A stretch of 50,925 bases of DNA, taken from assembly GCA_020831585.1 (NCBI GenBank), contig JAFIGE010000019.1:1-50925 (forward strand). The letters run 5' to 3'. Positions 9,150 to 18,108 of this stretch are shown here, piece by piece; within the stretch, counting starts at the first letter, position 1; every line of letters begins with the position of its first letter. A program made the translations under genes and the position numbers. Under the pieces are notes generated by a model, which saw nothing but the letters and a program-made list of their open reading frames with translations, was not told the origin of the DNA and did no database searches. Source of the DNA: Opitutales bacterium (GTDB taxonomy: Bacteria > Verrucomicrobiota > Verrucomicrobiia > Opitutales > Oceanipulchritudinaceae).

Positions 9150-11339
9150 ATGTCGATTCAACCGGTCATTCCGATTCTTTGGTTGCTGGGGCTCCTGGGC
9201 CTGGCGGCCGCGTTACTCTTCCTGGGGGCGCGGAGCCATTGGGCGCATTTGCCAGCGCACCTGAACCGGTGGCTCGCGGGTCTGCGAACCGCCGGGCTGC
9301 TGGGAGTGGGGCTGCTTTTGCTCCAGCCCTATTGGCGCGACCGGTCGCCGGATCCCGATGCCGTGGAGGTGGCGCTGCTCGCGGATGCCTCGGGGAGCAT
9401 GGCAGTACGGGATTTGCCGGGTGGCCGCACCCGCATCGAGGGAGTGCAGGCGGTGTTCGATTGGACCGATACGCGCGCCCCCGTGAACCTCCTCGCCAAC
9501 CGCCTACCCGTGCGCACCTTCGCCTTTTCCGATGATGTGCGCCCGCTCTCCGCCGTCGAGCTTCCCGGACCTGCCGCCGGTTCCACCGCGATCGGCGACG
9601 CCCTTCTCGACCTGCTGGACCGCCCGGCGGCGAGCGGTCGGCGCTTGGCGGGCGTGGTGCTCTTTTCAGATGGCAACGAGACCGCAGGCGACACGCCGAT
9701 GCTCGAAGCCGGACGGCGCTTTCGCGAGCGGGGCATCCCCATCAGCACGGTGGGCGTGGGTTCGCAGCTCCCCGTCGGCGACGTGGCGGTCAATTTCACC
9801 CGCCCTCGCCAAACCGTGAGTGCGGGGGAACCGTTCACCCAGGAGGTGCGCGTGCGGAATGGTTTTAACCGGGCGGTCGAGACGACGGTAGAGCTGTTGG
9901 AGGGCAATCGGGTGATCGACCGCCAGCGCATCACGTTGGACCCCAACTCCGAGACGACCGTGTCCTTCGAAGCCACGGCGACAGTCACAGGCATGGAGAC
10001 CTACAGCGTGCGACTTGTGCATGATCTCTCGGAGGGCAATCCGCTCACGGACGAGGATTTCGCAGCGGTGGAAGTAGAGGACCCGGAGCGTTTTCGCGTG
10101 CTTTATCTCGGCTCACGTCTCCACCCGGAGTTCCGCTTCCTCCGCCATGCCCTGGAAACCGAGGAGCGCCTGCAACTGCACGCCCTCATCCGCATGAGCG
10201 AGGACAGCATCCACTGGCGTGCTCCCGATCAACCGGACCGGCGTGGGGCCATTCCCGATCCGGGCGGCTTTCCGGAAGATGGCGCGTTCTTCTTTCGCTT
10301 CGATGCCATCCTCCTCGATCTGCGGGCTATGGACGAACTCACCGAGGCGGCCCTGGAGGCTTTGCAGGACTTTGTGGCCAACCGCGCGGGCGGTCTCTTC
10401 GCCTTTGGTCCGGTGCCGGACAACCCGCTCGTCCGCGCGCTCCTCCCGGTCAATTCCAGCGAACCCTTCCGCAGCCGCGAAGACCGTTTCTTTCAACTGG
10501 AAGCCGACCCGGTCTTCAACGCAGTCGCCCAGGGCCTCCTCTTCCAGCCGCCCGGTCTCGCCGCGCCCGCGCACCAACCGGGCTGGACAGGCGAGCTGAA
10601 ACGCGGCGCGCGCGCCCTCGGGAGTTTCCGTCCGGAGGGAGCCGGGAACGTGCTCGCCCTGCACACCTACGGGGGTGGGCGGGCCATCTGGTTTGGTCTC
10701 GACGATACCTGGCGCTGGCGCCTCGAGAGCGACCGCGGGTTCGAGCAGCACCGCCTCTTTTGGACGGAATCCCTCCTCTGGCTCTCCTCCGGGGCGCGTC
10801 CCCGCGTGCGGGCGGAGCTACAGGGTTCACGGGTAACGGCCGACGCGCCCGTGGACCTCGACATCCGGCTGCGCGGACGCGACTTCCGGCCCGAACGGGA
10901 AGCGCGCGTGGTCGCCGTGCTCACCCGCCCCGACGGCAGCCGCGAAGAGGTCCTCCTGCAACCCGACGCCTTGGAAGCCGGGCGGTTCCGCGGCCGGGCA
11001 CAGGCAACCGGAGCGGGGGTGCATCAGGTCGACTACCGCATGGAGTTCACGGATGGCGAAGTCCTGGAGAGCGACGTGCAATTTTTCGCAGTTCCCGGTG
11101 GGGCGGAGTTTCTCGACACCAGTTTTCGCGAAGCGCCTCTGCGCGACCTCGCCCGGCTCACCGGCGGGCGCTACTTCACCCTCGCGGAGGCCCGCGAAAT
11201 CGTCGACATGCCCCTGGCCGACGAAATCCCCCTGGTCACGGAAAACGTTTTTTGGACGCGCACCTGGCCCTTCTTCCTCGCGCTCGCGGCCATTTTCGGG
11301 GTCGAGTGGTTTACCCGCCGTCGCTTTGGTCTAAAATGA
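9150..11339 (+). CDS. vWA-domain inner-membrane protein
   Basis: A 729-residue membrane protein. Two hydrophobic helices at ~7-26 and ~43-60 precede a von Willebrand A domain beginning VEVALLADASGSM, whose D79-S81-S83 forms a MIDAS metal site. A long periplasmic part follows, with beta-sandwich-like stretches and a segment resembling a glutamine-amidotransferase-like fold (FDAILLDLRAMDELTEAALE), and a last helix (WPFFLALAAIFGVEWFTRR) near the C-terminus. The layout resembles BatA/BatB-like proteins of the aerotolerance-type clusters. The stop overlaps the start of the next gene (ATGA at 11336-11339), so translational coupling with the HEAT-repeat gene is likely. Its molecular role is not known; a part in an envelope complex is inferred. 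Confidence 0.8.
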   Translation: MSIQPVIPILWLLGLLGLAAALLFLGARSHWAHLPAHLNRWLAGLRTAGLLGVGLLLLQPYWRDRSPDPDAVEVALLADASGSMAVRDLPGGRTRIEGVQAVFDWTDTRAPVNLLANRLPVRTFAFSDDVRPLSAVELPGPAAGSTAIGDALLDLLDRPAASGRRLAGVVLFSDGNETAGDTPMLEAGRRFRERGIPISTVGVGSQLPVGDVAVNFTRPRQTVSAGEPFTQEVRVRNGFNRAVETTVELLEGNRVIDRQRITLDPNSETTVSFEATATVTGMETYSVRLVHDLSEGNPLTDEDFAAVEVEDPERFRVLYLGSRLHPEFRFLRHALETEERLQLHALIRMSEDSIHWRAPDQPDRRGAIPDPGGFPEDGAFFFRFDAILLDLRAMDELTEAALEALQDFVANRAGGLFAFGPVPDNPLVRALLPVNSSEPFRSREDRFFQLEADPVFNAVAQGLLFQPPGLAAPAHQPGWTGELKRGARALGSFRPEGAGNVLALHTYGGGRAIWFGLDDTWRWRLESDRGFEQHRLFWTESLLWLSSGARPRVRAELQGSRVTADAPVDLDIRLRGRDFRPEREARVVAVLTRPDGSREEVLLQPDALEAGRFRGRAQATGAGVHQVDYRMEFTDGEVLESDVQFFAVPGGAEFLDTSFREAPLRDLARLTGGRYFTLAEAREIVDMPLADEIPLVTENVFWTRTWPFFLALAAIFGVEWFTRRRFGLK

Positions 11340-12892
11340 ACCCCATGTTCAGAAAGATGTCCAATATGCCCATGTGCCTTCGCCCTTCCGGTATCTTTTT
11401 GGCGGCCCTCGTTTGCCTCGGCAGCGCGGTTGTGGCAGCCGAGCCGTTCCGCATCATCACCGGGGTGCCGGACCGCTCAAACAGTGCCGCGCGCGAGCGC
11501 ACGGTGCAGGAACTCCTCCCCGATCTGGACTCGGAGAACCCGGAAGTGCGCGCCGGCGCGGTCATGCTGTTGGGCAAATACCGCACGCCCGATGCCCAGG
11601 GTGCCGTGGAGAGCGCCTTGCTGGACGAATCCGTGCGCGTGCGCCGCGCGGCCGTCTCGGCCCTGCTCGAAGATCTCGCCCGCATCCCGCCCACGGCAGC
11701 CATCGGCCTCGTCGGGGCGCTGGGCGATGAAGATGCGGAGATCCGTCGCCTTGTTTCGTTCTCCCTGCCCATCATCGTTTCGCACCTGCGGCACTTTGCC
11801 ATGCTCAACCGGCAGTTTTCGACCACCGCCTCCGGACTGAGCGAGCGGCAGCAGACCCTCATCATCCAGGCCTACACCGATGAGGACGTGCAGGTGCGGC
11901 GCAACATGCTCGCCGCCGACCCTCAGCTCATGGTGCGCCCGCCCGCGGAAACCTGGGCCCGCCTGCTCATCGATGAAGACCTGCGCGTGCGCTCCGCCGC
12001 CCTGCCCCTCGCCGCCGGCCGGGCCCGCGCCGACTTCATCCGCATTGCCCCTCAGCTCGCGGAAGACAGCGAGCGCGCGATTCGCCATCAGCTCGCCCGG
12101 CAAATCGGCGATTCGCTCCTGGTCGACCTGGGACCGGTCCTGCGCCACCTCATGGAGGATCCCGACCCCGGCGTAGCCGCCGAAGCCCGCCTGGCCCTCC
12201 TCCGCATTTCCCCGTCGGAAAATCTCGCCGCCGCCATCATCCGGGAAGACCTGCAACACGGCCAGCTCACCCTTGAGCAAACCGAACGCTTTCTCATGGG
12301 CCTCGCACCCCTCATGCCCGCGAGCGGCCACCTTTTTGAGGAAATCCTTGCCCAAGCCACCCCCCCCGTGCGCCTCGCCGCCGCCCGCGCCACGCTGCGC
12401 TTCGATCTGCTGGGCGGCCTGCCAAAAGTCGCCCGCCTTATCCTCGACGATGAATCCGCCAACGTACGCGAACAAGCCGCGCGCTACTTCCGCATGCGCC
12501 CGGACAGCCTCCCGCCCGAGCTCCTCGAAGACCTTGCCTTCAGCCCGCACAGCGACATCCGCGCCCTCGCCGCCGAACTCTCCGCCATGCTGCCCAACGC
12601 CGAAGCCTTTCCTCTGCTGCTCGATTTGCTCCTCGACGACACCCTCTCCGTGCGCATCCACGCCCTGCGCGAACTTCACCGGCGCGAACACCCGCGCCGT
12701 CTTCACTTCCTCGCCCGTTCGCTCCACGCCGACGCCATGGAGGTGCAGCGCGCCGCCGTGCAAATTCTCCTCACCCGCCCAAGCCAGGAAGAACTCGACA
12801 TCCTCCAAAACTACCTGCGCGAGCATCCCTCTGAGCCCCTCGCCGCCTTCATTCGCAACGAGTTCCGCCGACGCGGCCTGCCCGTGGGTTGA
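11336..12892 (+). CDS. Exported HEAT-repeat protein
   Basis: A 518-residue protein. A signal-like N-terminus (SGIFLAALVCLGSAVVAA, ~18-35) is followed by repeated ~30-residue helical pairs of HEAT/PBS-lyase type, for example NPEVRAGAVMLLGKY, ESVRVRRAAVSALLEDL, DEDVQVRRNMLA, DESANVREQAARYFRM and DTLSVRIHALRELHR. The regular (V/I)R-hydrophobic-A pattern supports an alpha-solenoid scaffold that binds other proteins. The frame stays open upstream into the preceding gene, but the ATG at 11336, overlapping that gene's stop by 4 bp, gives the signal peptide and was chosen. It is the middle gene of the vWA-HEAT-DUF4159 trio. It probably acts in the periplasm with its neighbours; the partners are inferred. 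Confidence 0.8.
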   Translation: MNPMFRKMSNMPMCLRPSGIFLAALVCLGSAVVAAEPFRIITGVPDRSNSAARERTVQELLPDLDSENPEVRAGAVMLLGKYRTPDAQGAVESALLDESVRVRRAAVSALLEDLARIPPTAAIGLVGALGDEDAEIRRLVSFSLPIIVSHLRHFAMLNRQFSTTASGLSERQQTLIIQAYTDEDVQVRRNMLAADPQLMVRPPAETWARLLIDEDLRVRSAALPLAAGRARADFIRIAPQLAEDSERAIRHQLARQIGDSLLVDLGPVLRHLMEDPDPGVAAEARLALLRISPSENLAAAIIREDLQHGQLTLEQTERFLMGLAPLMPASGHLFEEILAQATPPVRLAAARATLRFDLLGGLPKVARLILDDESANVREQAARYFRMRPDSLPPELLEDLAFSPHSDIRALAAELSAMLPNAEAFPLLLDLLLDDTLSVRIHALRELHRREHPRRLHFLARSLHADAMEVQRAAVQILLTRPSQEELDILQNYLREHPSEPLAAFIRNEFRRRGLPVG

Positions 12893-12924
12893 TCCCCTCC
12901 CCCCCCTTCCCTCAATTGAGACAG

Positions 12925-13953
12925 ATGACCTCCCTCCCCTTCCGAACAGCCCGCATTTCGCCGATCCCCCCCCTTCTTGCCACCTTTGCCCTCCTCGCCT
13001 TCGCGCCCGGCATCCCGCTCAAAGCCCAAAGCGGCGGACCCAGCGTCGGCGTCGAACCCGGAGCGCTGCAAGTCGCGCAACTCGTCCAGGGAGACCCCTT
13101 GCGCCGCCAATACCCGGATGCCCTCCCGAGCCTCCTGCGCACCGTGGCCGAACGCACCACGCTCCACGTCGATCCCTTTCCCGTCTTCATCGAATCCTTC
13201 GCCGATCCGGCGATGATGCGCTTCCCCATCGTGTATGTGAACCACGCCGACCGGCCCGACTGGACCCTCTCCGAAGAAGAGGTGATCGCTTTGCGGCGCT
13301 TCCTCCGGCGGGGCGGCTTCATCTTCATCGATGCCGGCATCACGGCGGAATTTCTCCGTGGAAACGCGATCTTCGGGCAGCGGCACAGCTTTGCCGATTG
13401 GGAAGTCGCGCCGAGCGTTGACCGCGCTTTCCGCCAAGTCATCCCCGCCGAACGCTTTGAAAAAATTCCCGGCGACCACGATTTCTTCCGCAGCTTTTAT
13501 GTGGGCCTGCCCGATGCCAGCGTCCTTCCGGAAGCTATCCGCGACTATGTCGTGAACGAAAAATGGCCGCAGGGTACCTACTCCACCCTCGCCCTCAAGG
13601 TCGAAGGCCGGCCCGCCGTCTTTGCCATGCCCATCATCGCCATGGGCTGGGGGCGCAACGAGGTCGGCCACTGGAACAACCGCATCAGCTTCCGTGTGCG
13701 CGAAGGAGCGGAAGGCCTCGCCGAACGCCTCCGCGTGGCCTCCTTTGGCGGCGAACGCACCATCGCCCGTCGCGAAGACGGCCTCACCGATATCATCTAC
13801 TCCGAGGAACCCGGCACCCCCGCCTGGGTCGAGGAACCCGATGGCAACTGGCGCCTCTTCCGCTTTTACCACAGCGACGAAATCTCCGACTACGCCCACC
13901 GATTCTACACCCAGCTCGGCGTGAACCTCTTTGTTTGGGCGATGACGCCGTAG
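12925..13953 (+). CDS. DUF4159 family exported protein
   Basis: A 342-residue protein with a signal peptide (IPPLLATFALLAFAPGIPLKAQ, split near KA-QS). The core shows typical DUF4159 features: a MRFPIVYVNHADRPDWTLSE segment, LRRFLRRGGFIFIDAG, a conserved aromatic/acid GDHDFFRSFY region, and the ending YTQLGVNLFVWAMTP. DUF4159 proteins occur with vWA and MoxR-type genes in planctomycetes, verrucomicrobia and bacteroidetes; their biochemical function is unknown. The frame also opens at a TTG overlapping the previous stop (12889). The ATG at 12925 gives a cleaner signal peptide and follows a weak TTGAGAC. Close spacing to the HEAT gene suggests one operon. A repeat copy starts directly after the stop codon. 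Confidence 0.8.
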   Translation: MTSLPFRTARISPIPPLLATFALLAFAPGIPLKAQSGGPSVGVEPGALQVAQLVQGDPLRRQYPDALPSLLRTVAERTTLHVDPFPVFIESFADPAMMRFPIVYVNHADRPDWTLSEEEVIALRRFLRRGGFIFIDAGITAEFLRGNAIFGQRHSFADWEVAPSVDRAFRQVIPAERFEKIPGDHDFFRSFYVGLPDASVLPEAIRDYVVNEKWPQGTYSTLALKVEGRPAVFAMPIIAMGWGRNEVGHWNNRISFRVREGAEGLAERLRVASFGGERTIARREDGLTDIIYSEEPGTPAWVEEPDGNWRLFRFYHSDEISDYAHRFYTQLGVNLFVWAMTP

Positions 13954-14090
13954 GCGACCAGCTTCAGCGGTCGCCCAAGGGCGGAAGCGCGCTCCCGGCC
14001 ATTTGCGCGCCCACCTCGTCGCTTGGGGCACTCGGGCATTCGTAGCCGCCTCTCCGTCGGCGGTCCGGCGATAAATCAGGCGGGCTACTT
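13954..14090 (+). repeat. Dispersed structured 3'-end repeat, copy B
   Basis: Begins at the stop codon of the DUF4159 gene. Hairpin I is GCGACC-AGCTTCAGC-GGTCGC (13954-13974). Hairpin II is CCGCC/GGCGG around TCTCCGTC (~14047-14064). Hairpin III is GTCCG/CGGGC around the GATAAATC segment, followed by TACTT at 14090. Compared with copies C and D, the stems carry paired changes that keep base pairing. Confidence 0.7.
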
Positions 14091-14176
14091 CCCCCCCGCC
14101 TGGTGTCGTCTGTGTTGCCAGAGCCTGCGGCGAATCCGGCATTGCCCCACGCCGAAAAAGCGGTCTGCTTCCTCCC

Positions 14177-15325
14177 ATGCAGTATGACTTCGAAACGATC
14201 CCCGACCGCGCAGGGACCGGCAGCCTCAAATGGGAAAAGTATGCGGGGAAAGACATCCTGCCCTTTTGGGTGGCGGATATGGACTTTTGCTCTGCACCCG
14301 AAATCATCGCCGACCTGCGCCACCGCCTCGGTCACGGCATCTTCGGCTACACCCTCCCCACCCGGGATGCCGTCGGGGCGACCATCGACTACCTCGCGCG
14401 GGTTCATCGGCTGAACGTCGACCCCTCCTGGCTCGTTTGGCTGCCGGGTCTCGTTCCCGCGCTCAACGTCGTGGCCCGCGCCTTTGCCCAACGCGGCGAG
14501 AGCATCCTCACTTGCACACCCGTCTATCCGCCCTTTCTCACCGCACCCGGGAATCAGGACCGCCGCTGCATCAAAGTGCCCCTGGCGACCCGCGAAAACC
14601 GCGCCGTCTTCGACTTCGATGCACTCGAAGCCGCCGTCGAAGCCGACACCCGCGCTTTCATTCTCTGCAACCCGCACAACCCCGTCGGGCGCGTCTTTGA
14701 ACCGGGCGAACTGGAGCAACTCGCCGCCTTCTGCGAGCGCCACGACCTCGTCCTGATCTCCGACGAGATTCATTGCGACCTCCTCCTCGACGAAGACCGT
14801 TCCCACATCCCCACCCTGGCTCTCGGCGATGAAGTGGCCGCCCGCACCGTCACCCTCATGGCTCCGAGCAAAACCTACAACCTCCCCGGCCTCGCCTGCG
14901 CCTACGCCATCATCCCCGACGCCCGCCTCCGCGCCCGTTTCCAGCGGGCCGCGCGCGGTATGATCACCGAGGTCAATTGCTTCGGCTATGCCGGTTGCGC
15001 GGCAGCCTACAACAAAGGAGAAAACTGGCGGCGGGCGCTCATCGGCGTTCTCCGCGCAAACCGCGACCGCGTCTATGCCTTCCTCCGCGAAGAGTTACCC
15101 GGAATCGGCCTCCTCCCCATGGAAGCCACCTACCTGGCATGGTTGGATGTGCGCCCTCTCGGTCTGGCGGACCCTGTGGCGCACTTTGAAGCGGGCGGCA
15201 TCGGCTTGAGCAACGGAGCCGACTTCGGGGCACCGGGCTTCCTCCGGCTCAATTTCGGCTGTCCGTCGGCGCGCCTCGAAGAAGGCCTTGCGCGTCTTGC
15301 GGCGGCGGCGCGGACGCGGCGGTGA
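14177..15325 (+). CDS. patB: PatB/MalY-type PLP aminotransferase (cystathionine beta-lyase)
   Basis: A 382-residue fold-type I PLP enzyme of the MalY/PatB group, which cleaves cystathionine or cysteine C-S bonds. The family start is clear: YDFETIPDR, SLKWEKY and LPFWVADMDF (~29-37). PLP-site motifs follow: LCNPHNPVGRVF (~163-174), LISDEIHCDL (~193-202) and APSKTYNLPGLA with the Schiff-base lysine at ~232. The C-terminal LRLNFGCP holds the substrate-carboxylate arginine. Such enzymes make homocysteine from cystathionine, so this gene may feed the methionine cycle enzymes (metK, ahcY) encoded elsewhere in the window; that link is inferred. It follows a repeat copy and is convergent with the next gene. 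Confidence 0.92.
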   Translation: MQYDFETIPDRAGTGSLKWEKYAGKDILPFWVADMDFCSAPEIIADLRHRLGHGIFGYTLPTRDAVGATIDYLARVHRLNVDPSWLVWLPGLVPALNVVARAFAQRGESILTCTPVYPPFLTAPGNQDRRCIKVPLATRENRAVFDFDALEAAVEADTRAFILCNPHNPVGRVFEPGELEQLAAFCERHDLVLISDEIHCDLLLDEDRSHIPTLALGDEVAARTVTLMAPSKTYNLPGLACAYAIIPDARLRARFQRAARGMITEVNCFGYAGCAAAYNKGENWRRALIGVLRANRDRVYAFLREELPGIGLLPMEATYLAWLDVRPLGLADPVAHFEAGGIGLSNGADFGAPGFLRLNFGCPSARLEEGLARLAAAARTRR

Positions 15326-15512
15326 CAAACGAGGCTGGGCGCAACGCTTGACTCAACAACAAAATGCACAAAGGCGACTAACCGGTAGTATTTCTTGACT
15401 TGTCGGCTGAAACTCCAATAAAGCCGAATGGCTGAAAGCATTTCATTCCGATACGATACGGAAGCAGACGATGCCCGACGACTCCTTGCGCCCCTGCCGC
15501 TGCGGGCAGCCC

Positions 15513-16928
15513 TTAATCCGCCACTCTCACGGGAAGCATAGCGGCGTCGCGCATCCCATGGATGATCTTTTTGTCCGCCGGGCAAAAAGTCGCCAGCACC
15601 CCGCCGAGGCGGGCCTGATCCCCGAGAACAAAATAATACGGGCACAGGCGCACGCGGCCCTCCATCGACTGCACCCGCCCCTGCGGTGAAAAGACCGGGT
15701 GCTTCCGGCGGGCCGGCTTCTTGTATTCCTGGAGTATATAGAGGTTTTCGGGGGCACTTTTCATCGCCTCCAGCAGGCCCTCGCGCCACTCATCGCGCGA
15801 GGCATCACTCCCCAGGAGCACACTCCGCGCTCCCCAGGCATTTTCATGAAAACCGCTCAGCTTCATGATCAGGTTGCGCTCGCGTTGCGAAGCCTCGCTC
15901 AGCTGCTCCCACCGGTGGATCGGTTTGCCCCCGACCAGCGGACCATCCAGCACGGCATTTGGGGGCAGATCGACCGGGTCCATGATCCAACCGCGCGGAA
16001 TGATTCGCCGGAGAATGCGCAGGCTGCGCCTGCTGAGGTTCTCCCGCCAAAAGTCCTCCAAGAGGTGATGATGGAAGAGCGCTAGGTTCAGCTTCTCCTC
16101 CTGAAAAGCCCGCATGGGCGGGGAAACGCTCACCGCCGCACCGTTCTCCAGCATTTCCATGATATACGGAGCCACCGGGATGCGATCATGGTCAAACAGT
16201 TCCCAGAAACGGTAGACCACATCCACTTCTTCCGGGTTCCCCTGCACATCCGCGCAAAGCGCATCACCCAGCGGCATGAGCTGGTCCGGGTCAAAGCAAT
16301 AGACCCGCCGGCCGCGCGCCTGTAACTCCCCCGCCAGCCACTCCATCTCCGGACGATACGTCGCCGCCTCCTCCGAAACAACCAGGGCAATCAACGGCAG
16401 CGAACGATCCGGGCGCAGCGCCGCCAAGCTCTCATAGAAGCCCTCGATCATGGCGTCGCCCTCGCCCACCAGCCCCGGACTACCCGCATACAGGCGGTTG
16501 AGAAAAGCTGTCAAACCCACCCCGCCCGGCACCGAATCCACCTCCGTGAGCGCAAAACCCTCGTCCGTCACCAGCAAATCCGGCCGGATGACCACCGGAT
16601 GGCTCCCCCGCAGACGCGGATGCCGCGCATGCGCCACCAGCGTCGACGGCTTTCCCCGGTCCAGGTAACCCGCCACCCAGGGGGCCTTTAACTCGCGGTT
16701 GCGGAGAATCGTTTTGTCGTCGACAGACCGCCCGTAAAGCAAGTCCACCGCCCGGTAAAACTCCAGACACGCCACCCCGATCTCCTCCAACTCCCGCGCT
16801 TCCGCCGAAGAAAGCAGCCACGCCTCCGGCGAATACCGCCACGTCTTGTTCTCAAAAAGCGTTTGAACCCCGAACGCCTCCCTGAGAGCCTCATACGACT
16901 GAACACACCCCTGCATCTCCCCTACCAA
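15513..16928 (-). CDS. ATP-grasp-like protein of unknown function
   Basis: A 471-residue cytoplasmic protein with no signal peptide or membrane segment. PVVIRPDLLVTDEGFALTEVDSVPGG (split motifs ~109-134) and LIMKLSGFHENAWGARSV (~352-369) look like the nucleotide- and metal-binding parts of an ATP-grasp ligase, possibly in rearranged order as in circularly permuted ATP-grasp enzymes. I cannot name a substrate. The TTG at 16928 has a purine-rich sequence at good spacing (GGGGGA, 5 nt before it); an ATG at 16916 follows GGGGAG too closely. It is divergent from the RAYT gene at 17.0 kb and convergent with the PatB-like gene. Confidence 0.55.
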   Translation of the reverse strand: MVGEMQGCVQSYEALREAFGVQTLFENKTWRYSPEAWLLSSAEARELEEIGVACLEFYRAVDLLYGRSVDDKTILRNRELKAPWVAGYLDRGKPSTLVAHARHPRLRGSHPVVIRPDLLVTDEGFALTEVDSVPGGVGLTAFLNRLYAGSPGLVGEGDAMIEGFYESLAALRPDRSLPLIALVVSEEAATYRPEMEWLAGELQARGRRVYCFDPDQLMPLGDALCADVQGNPEEVDVVYRFWELFDHDRIPVAPYIMEMLENGAAVSVSPPMRAFQEEKLNLALFHHHLLEDFWRENLSRRSLRILRRIIPRGWIMDPVDLPPNAVLDGPLVGGKPIHRWEQLSEASQRERNLIMKLSGFHENAWGARSVLLGSDASRDEWREGLLEAMKSAPENLYILQEYKKPARRKHPVFSPQGRVQSMEGRVRLCPYYFVLGDQARLGGVLATFCPADKKIIHGMRDAAMLPVRVAD

Positions 16929-16968
16929 GCCCTTCCCCCCAAAAAAAGCGAGCCCGATGAGAAAATTT

Positions 16969-16996
16969 TTGTTACCGGTAAGTTTTTGCTTGTGAA
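16969..16996 (+). promoter_or_regulatory. Putative promoter of the 17.0 kb RAYT gene
   Basis: TTGTTA (16969-16974), 16 bp, then TGTGAA (16991-16996), followed by TTGGGATGG at 17002-17010. The same order (TTGACA, 17 bp, TGTGAT, then TTGGGATGG) occurs upstream of the other full RAYT gene. Conservation between two diverged genes is the main support. Confidence 0.45.
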
Positions 16997-17026
16997 TGCG
17001 GTTGGGATGGTGTGGTATCCGCTTTG

Positions 17027-18028
17027 ATGAAGAATTTGATACCAGCGAAGAGTCGGCGACTGCCGCGGGCGGGGGTGAAAAAGGGCGTTCAGGCGGTGCA
17101 CCATGTGGTGAGCCGGGTCTGCGGGAGGGAGTTTCTTCTCACGGATGTGGAGAAGGAGGCGTTTCGGGGGCTGCTGGACCGGGTGGCGGGCTTTTGCGGC
17201 GTGGAGGTGATCACGTATGCCCTCCTCAATAACCACTTCCATCTGCTCATTGAGGTACCGGGAGCGCCGGGGGAGCTGAGCGATGAGGCGCTCCTGGAGC
17301 GGGCGCGGCGGCTCTATGGGAAGGAGCGCAAGCACCAGCCGCTCTCGATGGCGCGGATCGAGGCCGCCCTGCGCGCGGGCGGTGAGGTAAGGGAGGCCAT
17401 GCGGGGGTTGTTGATGGGGCGGATGGCGTCGCTGCCGATGTTTATGAAGATCCTTAAGCAGCGGTATTCGATCTTGTTCAACCGCAAGTATGACCGCGTG
17501 GGGACGCTCTGGGAGGGGCGCTTCCGGAGTGTGCTGGTGGAGAACACGCGGGTGGCGGTGCGGGCGGTGGCGGCGTATATCGATTTGAACCCGGTGCGGG
17601 CGGGCATCGTGGACGACCCGAAGGACTATCGGTTCAGTGGCTATGGGGAAGCAGTGGGATCGGGGAAATGGCGGGATTATGCCCTCTGGGGGCGGATCCG
17701 GGAGAATCGGGAAGACTCGGTGGATACGGTGGCGGCGCGCTACCGGGAGTATCTGTATGTGAACGCGGCGGACCCGCGAAAGGGGCGCACACTGAAGCCG
17801 GAGGCGGTGGCGGCCGTGAAGGAGCAGGGTGGGCGCTTGGGCATGGCGGCTTTGCTGCGGTGTCGCCTGCGCTACATGACGCAGGGCGCGATCATCGGAT
17901 CAAAATCTTTTGTGGAGGAATGGACGCGCGAGCGGCGGGGTAAAGCAACCACACACCGCGAAAAGGCTCCGGCGGTCGCAACCGGATTAGCCGAGGACGG
18001 CCTCTTCACCGCAAGCGCTCGCCTGTGA
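17027..18028 (+). CDS. REP-associated tyrosine transposase (RAYT)
   Basis: A 333-residue Y1/HUH transposase of the TnpA_REP group. It begins VQAVHHVVSRVCG, has the metal-binding histidine motif NNHFHLLIEVP, and carries the helix with the likely catalytic tyrosine in QRYSILFNRKYDRVGTLWEG. RFRSVLVE and YIDLNPVRAGIV follow. All the usual blocks are present, so the enzyme may be active. It ends GLAEDGLFTASARL instead of the KGGD(W/F)GGL tail of its two relatives in this window, so its C-terminus has diverged. The frame also opens at GTG 17012; the ATG at 17027 matches the start of the paralog. A weak hairpin (CCTTG/CAAGG, 18061-18073) lies downstream; no paired REP is evident at its borders. Confidence 0.9.
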   Translation: MKNLIPAKSRRLPRAGVKKGVQAVHHVVSRVCGREFLLTDVEKEAFRGLLDRVAGFCGVEVITYALLNNHFHLLIEVPGAPGELSDEALLERARRLYGKERKHQPLSMARIEAALRAGGEVREAMRGLLMGRMASLPMFMKILKQRYSILFNRKYDRVGTLWEGRFRSVLVENTRVAVRAVAAYIDLNPVRAGIVDDPKDYRFSGYGEAVGSGKWRDYALWGRIRENREDSVDTVAARYREYLYVNAADPRKGRTLKPEAVAAVKEQGGRLGMAALLRCRLRYMTQGAIIGSKSFVEEWTRERRGKATTHREKAPAVATGLAEDGLFTASARL

Positions 18029-18108
18029 TGCGCCACCAGCTCCGCATTGCCCCACGTTGACCTTGCCCCAAGGCGATGGAAACACCCCGCAGAAACCCCC
18101 GGGAGCCA

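Noticed and set aside
18061-18073. CCTTG/CAAGG hairpin between the RAYT gene and the TonB receptor as a REP
   Set aside because: Only 5 bp of stem and no second copy at the other border of the RAYT gene.
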